Notes under the pieces: generated by a model
What the model was told of the DNA's origin: nothing
What the model saw: the letters and a program-made list of their open reading frames with translations, nothing else
The model's database searches: none
Program-made: the position numbers and the translations under genes
Part shown: one piece after another, positions 56,471 through 64,000 of the stretch
How positions within the stretch are numbered: the stretch's first letter is position 1
Layout: the number at the start of each line of letters is the position of its first letter
Source of the DNA: Trichobilharzia szidati
Taxonomy: Eukaryota > Platyhelminthes > Trematoda > Strigeidida > Schistosomatidae
DNA length: 64,000 nt
Direction: 5' to 3'
NCBI GenBank assembly: GCA_944472155.2
Contig: OX235279.1
Location: 158,494,199 to 158,558,198, forward strand

Positions 56471-57904
56471 CCATTGTATTAAGATCGCTAAAACTACGGC
56501 TTACTTGCATGAAGTTTGAACCAACTGAGAATCTTAAAACAGACAAAACGCTTGTGCAGAGCTAGTCGATACCAAGAACGCAAACTAAATCTGAGGGTAC
56601 ATTTACCATATTTGACGAAAAGTCAGTAATTAATGAAACTGCCAAACTTTGAAGGAAAAACTTAAGATTAAATCAGTTAGCCTAAGTAATTAGTCAAGAT
56701 TCAGGTGATTTCATCTGATTCGGTTCTTTCAGCTGAATGAAACCGGGTACACTTCTAATAAAAGTCATTCTGAACGAAGAATATTCTTTTCAATAATTTC
56801 TCCTCTTCAGGTTCTTACAATTATAAAATATAATATTTGCTGTCGTTACAATAATGAGAGCCAGTTATGCGGCGGATACATTTTTTAACGTAGAATAACA
56901 GATCACTTATGGGGTGTCAAAATAAATAGTCGTGTTTGTGTGACAAACACTGTGCTAGGCTGAAATCGATTACAAAATATTTCGGTGAAATGGGAGACAA
57001 TAGTGGTGATTAGTCATAATAGATTTGCAGAGTGCGGGGTAGGAAAATTGACAAGTCAGTTCAAGGTTATAAAAAGTGTCAGGTGAATACAGGTGGCTAG
57101 TACAAAGTGGTCTGTGTTAATAATATGCTCAGCCCGTGACGAGTAGAATAGCTGTCCTGTGTTTCTACCACATCGATAATCTCCCTAGCGTGCACTACTG
57201 AATAATGTCTGTCTACTCATGTCTACTAATCAGTAGTATGTAACGTCATAAGTTATTTGTAAGCCGGCAAACTAAAATTTACTTATTACAAGATGTGTCT
57301 CTGCTTCCTGAAACACTGTGGCGATACAACAGTAGACTAATAAGAAATGATAAATATTTTAAAGCTTAAACTGGCGGTACTGTATAGGCGCTGGTGAAAA
57401 CATTCCTCATTGTCTTCAATTGTTTTGACATTTTTGTAGTGCTTACTCAGATAATTTAATTTACATATAGATACATATGCCTTGAATAATTTTTGAGCAT
57501 TCTTAATATGCACATTAATGTGATATGCAAATTAACCGATGTTTATTCACATTATTCATTATTGTCGAAACAGAATTGCAACAGAAAATTCGTTATCGTA
57601 AGATAATGTGATGGAAATATATGCAACTGTCGGAGTCTACATAACGTGAATTCTTGTAGGCCAGGAGAAGACGAAAACTGCATGGAATTAATTCTCCCCG
57701 GACAGGTGATCAAAATGACTACATAACAGTAGTAGTCACATTATTTTTTATGATACAAATAGTTGAAATATATACTCCAGAGAACGATTCAAACGTCTTG
57801 CTTTCTGTAGAAGTTTGTGCTTAATGTGTTTCATGAAATTATAGCGAATTTCTAACGTGACGAGATGTATCATCAAAAACTCAGACATTGTGGTAGTATG
57901 TAAT
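56471..57904. other. Unassigned AT-rich DNA
   Basis: 1.4 kb without an open frame, family motif or tandem repeat that I can recognise. Confidence 0.5.
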
Positions 57905-58484
57905 TGCATATTAATTTGTTTATTAGATATATCACACAATTTAAAACAGTATTATTTACTGGATGACGAGGTTTAGAACAAAATTTATTATTGTCCATAA
58001 TCATTTCATCAATTATAATCACATGACTTCGAAACTTGAGTTTTACTGTTCTCTTTATTCCAGATGTCCGAGATGGGTGTTCAGTCATTCTTATTGGGCA
58101 TATTCTGGGTCAACTTGACATATAAGGCTTCAATTAGTAATCCCTCCCTCCATCCTGTCACATTAGATTTTACAAAAATCATCCCACCCCATCCATCTTA
58201 CTGTATGCGTGTGTGTGACTGCATGTAGTGAGTGATATAGTTAGACTATTCCCCAGATTTCTTATCTTATTAGTGTCATCTAATCTAGATTTTGTTAGGC
58301 TTTTATGCTCGACTGGTCTGACTGCCCCTGTTCTACTAATTTGACCTATGTATTTGACCTGAAAATCATTCCAGACAGGGTATTAGATAAACTATATTGT
58401 TTTGTTTTAAAGGCTCTACAGGATCCTTTAACCGACAATGTTTTATTCTAATTGAGTCTGAATTATTGTTATTATTATTATTAT
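57905..58484 (-). pseudogene. PLE lineage A, GIY-YIG fragment with terminal repeat, decayed
   Basis: The - strand from 58,480 reads 'SDSIRIKHCRLKDPVEPLKQ', then 'NNIVYLIPCLE' (GIY motif). The YIG region is frameshifted ('tttgacctatgtatttgacc' on +). Remnants of 'NVTGWREGLLIEALYVK' are near 58,130-58,170, and the terminus 'ggatgacgaggtttagaac' lies near 57,960. Several stops. The right end abuts the 3' end of the RTE copy next door. Confidence 0.75.
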
Positions 58485-59802
58485 ATCATTTCCTTTAATT
58501 CCTAGAGGAACATAGGGCTTCAGTCGTGCGTCTTTATTGCGTTCGGTTCTCTGCCAGAGTCTTCACCTGGCTTCAAGTCTGCCCACACGTTTTCATCTCC
58601 TCTTCACATGACCTCCTCCAAGTCACCCTTGCACTGACTACCAACTCGCTGCTTCCCTTTCGGGTTCCACTCGAGCGATGGCTTGTTAAGTTTCCTCAGA
58701 GTATGGCCAATCCATCTCCATTTCTTCCTGCCTATTTGTTTCACAATCGGTTTCTGATGGGTTGGTTCGCTCATTGCCAGAGATCTCTGTTGCTGATCTT
58801 TCCTGGCCGGCCATCTGATCTTGAGTGGTATTGAGCGAAGACAGGTGTTGATGAAACTCTGTAGTTTGTTTGAGATGCTCTTTATGACGTGCAGTGCAAG
58901 TCTCTGATCCATATAGTGAGTAGCACTGACTTCACATTGGAGTTGAAAATTCGGATGTTATCTTTCATTTTCATGCTAAGTGCTGTTGACCTCCACACAG
59001 ACTTGAGAGTAGTGAAAGCTTGTCTTGCTTTCCCGATCCTTGCTTTGATATACTCGTCAGTTCTGCTTGTAGTTGAAATGATGCTTCCCAAGTAGGTAGA
59101 TAAGAGAGGTTGTTTCTTTCAGATTTCTTCAATTTATGCTGATTGTTGTCTGTTGTTGTGGCCATGGCTATTGCTGTTGGCCGGAAATCTTCATCACCAC
59201 CTCTGTCTTCTCTGTGTGCACCTGAAGGCCTATCTTCTCCGGATGCTTCTTCTGCCAATTTGTTGCTTTTCATTTGCATATCTTCCAGTTTGTCGTAAAT
59301 CAGACATATATCACCGGTGAAGTCCAGATCCTCCAAGTTTTCTGTGTGAGTCCATTTTATGCTTGTTTCCTCATTGCCCGCTGTTTATCGCATTATCCAA
59401 TCTACTGCAATCAGGAAAATCATTGGCGATAGTAGGCAGCCTTGTAAGACTAACTTGGAGGCTCATGCTATAGTTAGGATCTAAGCAAGCATCTTGATTG
59501 CTTTCAGGACTTCTGATTTCGACGGGGGGTTCACTGGCAGCTCTGTCTCCGTCGTTGGTATTGTTGGGCGCGTTGTCGGTGGTGGTCGATTTAGGAGTCT
59601 TTTGAAGTGTTCAGCCCAGTGTTTCCACTGCTCCATTTCTTTGGTGATTGACTTTCCATTATCATCCTTCACTGGCTTAATTTGGGTCAAACTTTTGCCC
59701 GATAGGTACCTAGTTGTTTGGTAGAGTGTTGCGAGGTCTCCTTGCCTGCAGCTTGTTCTGGGTCACTTGCAAATGCTTCATAATATTTTCTTTTATCTTC
59801 AT
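58485..59802 (-). pseudogene. RTE (SR2-like) copy with internal deletion of the RT palm
   Basis: On the - strand from 59,802: 'KRKYYEAFASDPEQAAG' (linker), 'TQIKPVKDDNGKSIT', 'WKHWAEHFKRLLNRPPP' and 'LPVNPPSKSEVLKAIKMLA' (59,481-59,690). About 30 bases later the sequence is already at 'GCLLSPMIFLIAVDWIM'-like motif B and 'LEDLDFTGDICLIY' (motif C, FADD changed to FTGD). Motifs 1, 2 and A are therefore deleted. The C-terminus is good: 'YIKARIGKARQAFTTLKSVW', 'IRIFNSNVKSVLL', 'KWRWIGHTLRKLNKPSLEW'. 3' end complement near 58,500-58,520. Confidence 0.85.
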
Positions 59803-59965
59803 GTGGGGTCTGAATGCCAGCCACGTTTATGCTTGCATTGTTAATAAATACACGTAAAGTTTCCGAGACTGCTTTTTTGTTTGGGTGTATTACTGATGAT
59901 TCGAATTGCCTGTTGCTGGTGTTATCTCCTTCTCGTATTAAGTATATGTTTAGTAGAAGTGATTA
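59803..59965 (-). pseudogene. PLE lineage A linker fragment
   Basis: The - strand encodes 'SSVIHPNKKAVSETLRVFI' and 'NASINVAGIQTPH', the linker that precedes GIY-YIG in the 28.8 and 42.2 kb copies. It runs directly into the RTE linker. Confidence 0.6.
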
Positions 59966-60024
59966 GACACCTGTTCCGGGCGTCTACCAGACATATGACA
60001 AATGGGAGGTAGGACAGACAACCA

Positions 60025-60135
60025 TAAAACTGAAGTTTTTGAAATTGTGTAGCCAAAACTGATGACATGATTATGAACAGTAAACTGTGTTTGAAACGTC
60101 ATCCATTAAGCAAGTTAATATCTGAATAACCTCCT
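60025..60135 (+). mobile_element. Lineage A PLE terminal repeat piece
   Basis: 'gaagtttttgaaattgtgta' and 'cccaaaactgatgacatg'-like sequence lead to 'gtgtttgaaacgtcatcc'. Here a complete CTGATGA precedes the GAAACGTC block (see findings). Confidence 0.65.
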
Positions 60136-60574
60136 AAAAGCCTTACTTAATATTATTGACTGATGTTAGTCATTGGAAATTACCCATGCCAATCATTGGT
60201 GCTTCGAAGTTAGCTCACTGGGGTCTATTCACCGAGAGAACATTTCTGCCTTTTGTGGTCAACACTGTCATTGGTGCATCCACCTAGATCCAGTTCAGAT
60301 GACTGAATCCTCTCAGACCAACCAAAATGTTGGTGAACTGGTAACATTTGAGAATACTACTTGTGAGCAGTTTCAAGAATCAGTTGATTTCTTGATGTAG
60401 TTATGATGTTAAGCCGTTCAAAACTGTGGGTTAAATGTTTCGTTTTTGCAAAAGAAATAGCGATGAAACCTAATCTGTCCCAAGGTAGTATAAAAATGAT
60501 AGATTTCTTAGTGGAGTTCATACTTGCATCCTTTTAATAATTATGTGTCAGACATAATCATATTGTTTTGATGA
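60136..60574. other. Unassigned DNA
   Basis: A 75-codon frame at 60,173-60,400 without recognisable motifs. Nothing else. Confidence 0.45.
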
Positions 60575-60970
60575 TATTAGATAGTTGGAGGCAATCGACA
60601 GGAAGCCTTCGACCTAGGTTTCGTGCTAGTTAGCACTCACCAGTCAGCAAGGTGTATCTGCAACCTTGAGGGAACTCATGTCCCTTCTGAGATTCGAACC
60701 GGCGTCACCCAGTGCTGCAGTGAGTCAGAGACTTTACTACTGAGCTATTCCGACTAGCGATTGACCCCCAGTAGGACTGTAGTCGATACTTTGATTGGGC
60801 ACTAGTAACTAGCGTGATGTGTCTAGTCCTTTCTTTGATGCAGACTGAATTCTATCAGTCAGTCAGGTTTGCAATGTGGCCACCATTCTAGGTAGCTCAC
60901 CATCAGTCTGCATCAAAGAAAGCACTAGACATGTCGCACCAGTTACTAGTGTACAATCAAAATAATCATA
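60575..60970. mobile_element. SINE-C inverted pair
   Basis: The - copy (60,578-60,905) carries 'aggcaatcgacaggaagcct', the head complement 'agattcgaaccggcgtcacc' and 'tactgagctattc', then 'ggccaccattctaggtagct'. At about 60,905 it turns into an inverse repeat of its own last 60 bases ('cagtctgcatcaaagaaagc'). Confidence 0.75.
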
Positions 60971-61066
60971 GTGTGTTAAGATAATTTTCGAAAAATTCTA
61001 ATCACCTATGCTTTCTATTCATCAAACATACATTAATTTTTCTGATTACGTCTCAGTGGTGATAAT

Positions 61067-61103
<37 letters not shown>

Positions 61104-61362
61104 AACAGACACTTAATAAGCAGAGAGCCGAAATATATTCGGTGTGCCCATTGGTTGACTTCGTACTCGGTTCTCTTTTGTTGAACAGGCTTGCTGAGAC
61201 ACAAACATGGTGATAAGATAATAAATGACAGGACAGTGTATATGAAGGAAATTCTTATACTGCGACACTTACTGCAACCTGTGTCCTTCATTCTCCTGTT
61301 GTTTCTCATTCTCTGTTTTCTTTCGTTACTCGCCTCATTCTCATGAAGGCATTCTCATTAAT
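60971..61362. other. Unassigned, with an (AT)n microsatellite
   Basis: An (AT)n run lies at about 61,068-61,100. No gene recognised. Confidence 0.55.
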
Positions 61363-61545
61363 TGTATGGGGGATTTCATCATGAGCTGACATCAGTTAGA
61401 GAACCACTGGAAAACCTGGGAGTACTGGACAGCTGTTTCGTCCTAGTTTGGGACTCTTCAGCAGTACGCGCCCACCGGGATTCGAACCCAGGACCTTCTG
61501 GTTACAAGGCGAGCTCGTAGACCATTGAGCCACTGGGGCGATGTT
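61363..61545 (-). mobile_element. SINE-H copy with intact ribozyme
   Basis: The + strand starts with the tail ('ggatttcatcatgagctgac', 'gagaaccactggaaaacc'), then the ribozyme complement, then the tRNA-like complement 'gggattcgaacccaggacc' (61,477-61,495) and 'ctcgtagaccattgagccac', ending at about 61,539. The promoter and ribozyme are the best preserved in the window. Confidence 0.9.
61422..61467 (-). ncRNA. Hammerhead ribozyme, core intact
   Basis: A small self-cleaving RNA. Read 5' to 3' on the - strand: stem I GTACTG (61,467-61,462), CTGAAGA (61,461-61,455; matches CUGANGA with N7 = A), stem II GTCC (61,454-61,451), loop CAAACTA, GGAC (61,443-61,440), GAAA (61,439-61,436). Stem III is a self-complementary ACAGCTGT, C17 is at 61,428, and stem I closes with CAGTAC (61,427-61,422). 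All conserved core positions and all stem I and II pairs are present. The expected cut is after the C at 61,428. The very short stem III is known from other SINE- and retroelement-borne hammerheads, where dimers may be the active form. Confidence 0.9.
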
Positions 61546-62049
61546 CTGACTGTTTCAAAATCAGTCAGTGGTCCTTATCGAGTCGTCTAAACCCGAATTT
61601 CTTTAAATTTCAGACAGTTAATTTCACTTACAGACACAAGCGTAATTCACAAGTACTAATTCGTTCACATTATTCTCGTTTCATGAATGACAAAAAAGTT
61701 GAAACAGTGTGGAATGTTAAATAACTTGGATTGTGTATTTCCTTTTATCTTTTCTGGTCTTCTTACTTCATGGTAATCTTTAGAAAGATAATTCGTCTGA
61801 AGCTCAACGTAGGGAAGCTGTGACCATCTGGTATCACTGAGTCAGTCAGTCTCTAGTTTTGCGGTTTATTAATTCATCTATTCCATCTATTCTTCTTTAT
61901 CTTGCTGTCTTAACGTTTCATTGGCTACTTAAGAAAGACTCTGCCACACTGCGAAGTGCACTGTAAGCTTGCGGGGTGATAGAAACTTGAATTCATGCAT
62001 GAAAGTGGTGGGCATTATCTTTTCGAACTCAGAACACCCTCTCTATACA
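61546..62049. other. Unassigned DNA
   Basis: Nothing recognised. Confidence 0.5.
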
Positions 62050-62735
62050 CATTTTGGGTAAAATTTTATTTTGATAAAGTCTCACAGTGTTATGCAGTAA
62101 TATTTACTGATGACCACGTTTTGAACACAATTTATTACTGTTCATAATCATATCAAGGTACTCACATAACTTACTGACTTCCTTTACATAATTCCATTAT
62201 TTTCCATTACTTGATTTGATTGGTAGTAGTAGTACTTTCCATATCTCTGGTATTGGTGATGAGTCATTCTGATTGCATGTGTTGGGTGTAGACTGGATGA
62301 ACAAGGATTCAATAATCAACCTCTCTCTCCACCTTTCTATATTACTCTTTAGAATTCCAACTGTCTGTAGCACCCTATTGTGTGGTTGTGTGTTAATGTA
62401 TGCAGTGACATTGCTGAACTTTTTCTAAATTACTTATCTTCGCGGGTAGGATCAATCATTCTAACCTTAGCTAAATTTTTATGTTCTGATAATCCCAATA
62501 ACCCCGATCTACTTGTCTGACCTGTGCAATTGACTTACCTCAAAGTCATTGCAAGGTATTCTGTAAATTATATTATTTTGTTTAATTGGGTGCACCGAGT
62601 CCTGTAGCCTACAGAGGTTGTCCTACCTGAGTGAGTTCTTAGCTTTAAATGTCACTCTAATTCCTGCTTTATTAAGAATTCTTCATAGGGTGTCAGATGT
62701 CTCCTCCTTATATGGTATAACACTTCGCTTTTAAA
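62050..62735 (-). pseudogene. PLE lineage A, endonuclease and terminal repeat
   Basis: The inverse terminus lies at 62,050-62,200 ('ctcacagtgttatgcagta', 'tttactgatgaccacgtttt'). The endonuclease remnants on the - strand are broken ('..TESLFIQSTPNTCN' near 62,275-62,310; the GIY region near 62,555-62,580). The linker complement at 62,640-62,720 ends abruptly at 'tccttatatggtataacac'. At 62,575-62,590 the codon equivalent to the palindrome's stop reads CAA here. Confidence 0.75.
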
Positions 62736-63013
62736 AACTTCATGCAATTCTTCCCATTAATAAACTTGAACAAAGCAAGAACAACTATTGTACCAGGATA
62801 ATGTGAGCTTTTAAATAATCAGGTATGACTACAAGCAATTATAAAAGATGTTTTATCTAGATACCTTATTCAGTTCGCGGTCTCTGTGATGAGAATAGTG
62901 TTAAGTATGAGACAGCAGTTTAATTGTCCTTTTTATTCTTTCTTTCGTCAATGTCACGGTTGTTAATATTTCCACCTAAATTTTAATTTCACATTCATGT
63001 TCTTTTTGAACAG
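62736..63013. other. Unassigned DNA before a candidate exon
   Basis: AT-rich; ends in a pyrimidine-rich run (62,990-63,013) that would serve as a splice acceptor if the next feature is an exon. Confidence 0.35.
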
Positions 63014-63212
63014 TATTATCAATGTAAACGCATTCTTAATTGTTCCTCCACCGGTAATATGTAATACCAAGAGTAAATTCGATGCGATATGGTATAACAT
63101 TCAGAAAATTCCAGATTGTATCAAACCTACTGTTCGGAATAAAGCCGTTAATAATTATTTATCCATAGTGTCTTCAGGTTTTTCCCCTCTTTTTGCTTTG
63201 TATTTCAAATAA
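63014..63212 (+). CDS. Candidate host exon (possibly the last), unknown product
   Basis: The frame is open from before 62,997. A T-rich tract ending in 'gaacag' (AG at 63,012-63,013) gives a plausible acceptor. The frame then reads 'NVNAFLIVPPPVICNTKSKF', 'DAIWYNIQKIPDCIKPTVR' and 'NNYLSIVSSGFSPLFALYFK', stopping at 63,212. An alternative is an internal exon ending at 63,177 (donor 'gtttttc'). The residue mix is protein-like, with no simple repeat and no retroelement motif. An AATAAA lies at about 63,648, consistent with a 3' UTR. Family unknown. Confidence 0.3.
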
Positions 63213-63702
63213 CATCATTATTAGGATTAAGGCCGTTCGCATGATAGCATTTCCTATCCGGAGTGATTGAATTTCTTGTCTAGTTTTTTTTCGTGTGTAT
63301 CACTCATAGCGTGACTGTAGGATGTAACATCTAAATGCTCTCATTTTTTTGTGTTTTTTCGTATCTGCTTACTAGATCACTTCCTTCCGCATAAATTTTT
63401 ACAATAATTTCCCAATAATCATAGGATACTTATCCCCCTGCCTCCCTGTGCTCAATACACATAGAATAAAAAACAAAACAACTACGTATATCATGTGATA
63501 TCGCATTCCGAGTAGTTTGAAACTATCTGATAAATGTTACGGTTTAATATTATTCGCATTCATCTGTCTAATACGGGAATGGTACTTGTACAGGAGTTTT
63601 GAATATTCCACTTTTGGTTTTTATATTTTGTTTAGAATTCAGTGTGAATAAAATTATTGTTAAGGCTTAACAACATGATGATGTGGAACGATATATATAT
63701 TG
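63213..63702. other. Possible 3' UTR, otherwise unassigned
   Basis: It contains an AATAAA near 63,648 and a TA run at 63,690-63,701 just before the next element. Confidence 0.3.
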
Positions 63703-64000
63703 ATATACAAGAAGGGAGACAAGTCTTCTTGTGATAATCACAGAGGGATTAGCTTGACTAATATAGTATCTAAACTCCTAGGCTCAGTAATACTTCGTAG
63801 ACTAAGTGGTGCTCGAGAGGCACAAACACGAGAAAACTAGGCAGGTTTTAGGCCAGGAAGAGGGTGTATTGATAATATCTTCACCCTCCGACAGATTCTA
63901 GAACATAGGCATTCCTACCGGCGTCCAACAATCATTATATTTCTTGACCTAAAGGCGGCATTCGACTCTGTCGACCAAGAGGTTCTCTGGCGATGCTTGG
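63703..64000 (+). pseudogene. Non-LTR retrotransposon reverse transcriptase, 5'-truncated, runs off the window
   Basis: From 63,706 the frame reads 'YKKGDKSSCDNHRGISLTNI' (RT fingers), 'VSKLLGSVILRRL', then a TAG at 63,838-63,840 where Gln is expected before 'AGFRPGRGCIDNIFTLRQIL', and motif A 'IIFLDLKAAFDSVDQEVLW' near 63,930-63,985. The C-terminal part lies beyond 64,000. The sequence type differs from the RTE copies (different fingers and motif A context) and resembles the schistosome CR1/Perere-like group. One stop in about 98 codons suggests a fairly young copy. It begins right after a TA run. Confidence 0.85.

Noticed and set aside
58526..58834. 102-codon open frame on the + strand
   Set aside because: It is antisense to the RTE C-terminal domain.
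1..64000. CRISPR array, bacterial operon or phage
   Set aside because: There are no regularly spaced direct repeats with unique spacers, no ribosome-binding sites, and no clustered genes. All repeat structure is explained by SINEs, non-LTR elements, PLEs and simple repeats.

Overview
The window looks like eukaryotic nuclear DNA from a parasitic flatworm, most likely a schistosomatid. It is AT-rich, almost free of intact reading frames, and packed with decayed retroelements. The assignment rests on the elements: hammerhead-ribozyme SINEs of the schistosome Sm-alpha kind, RTE/SR2-like non-LTR elements, CR1/Perere-like elements, and many Penelope-like elements (PLEs) with a PLE-type reverse transcriptase (RT) and a GIY-YIG endonuclease (EN). 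I see no complete conventional gene, no true tRNA or rRNA, and nothing prokaryotic (no operons, no CRISPR). The DNA is probably intergenic or a long intron.

Layout. 1-13.5 kb: SINEs, a PLE (3.93-5.46 kb, - strand) with a SINE nested in it, an internally deleted RTE, and a CR1-like fragment. 13.67-16.23 kb: the longest RTE copy. 17-24 kb: ribozyme SINEs, further SINEs, and an RTE 3' half (21.4-22.6 kb). 24.8-26.0 kb: PLE lineage B. 27.1-29.6 kb: a large, very young PLE palindrome. 30.3-33.3 kb: PLE lineage E. 34.2-34.7 kb: a fold-back plus a classical Sm-alpha-type ribozyme SINE. 35-46.6 kb: SINEs, PLE copies at 39.7 and 41.6 kb, RTE-2, CR1-like. 46.85-48.6 kb: the best-preserved PLE, flanked by its own inverted terminal repeats, with RT and EN split by one stop. 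49-60.1 kb: more PLE and RTE fragments in both orientations. 60.6-64 kb: SINEs, the only ribozyme copy whose core is intact by eye (61,422-61,467, - strand), a PLE fragment, a possible host exon near 63.0 kb, and a non-LTR RT running off the right end.

How the parts relate. The RTE copies are the likely machinery donors for a tRNA-headed SINE ('SINE-T'), whose 3' tail matches the RTE 3' end; three SINE-T copies show clear 8-11 bp target-site duplications. A second tRNA-headed SINE ('SINE-H') carries a hammerhead ribozyme directly after the tRNA-like promoter. A third repeat ('SINE-C') has tRNA-like boxes and tends to sit in inverted pairs. At least four, probably five, PLE lineages are present. 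Lineage labels (A-E, T, H, C) are mine, for this window only.

Limits. Everything was read by eye. Element boundaries are generally good to about 10-50 bases, and family names come from motif recognition, not from a search.
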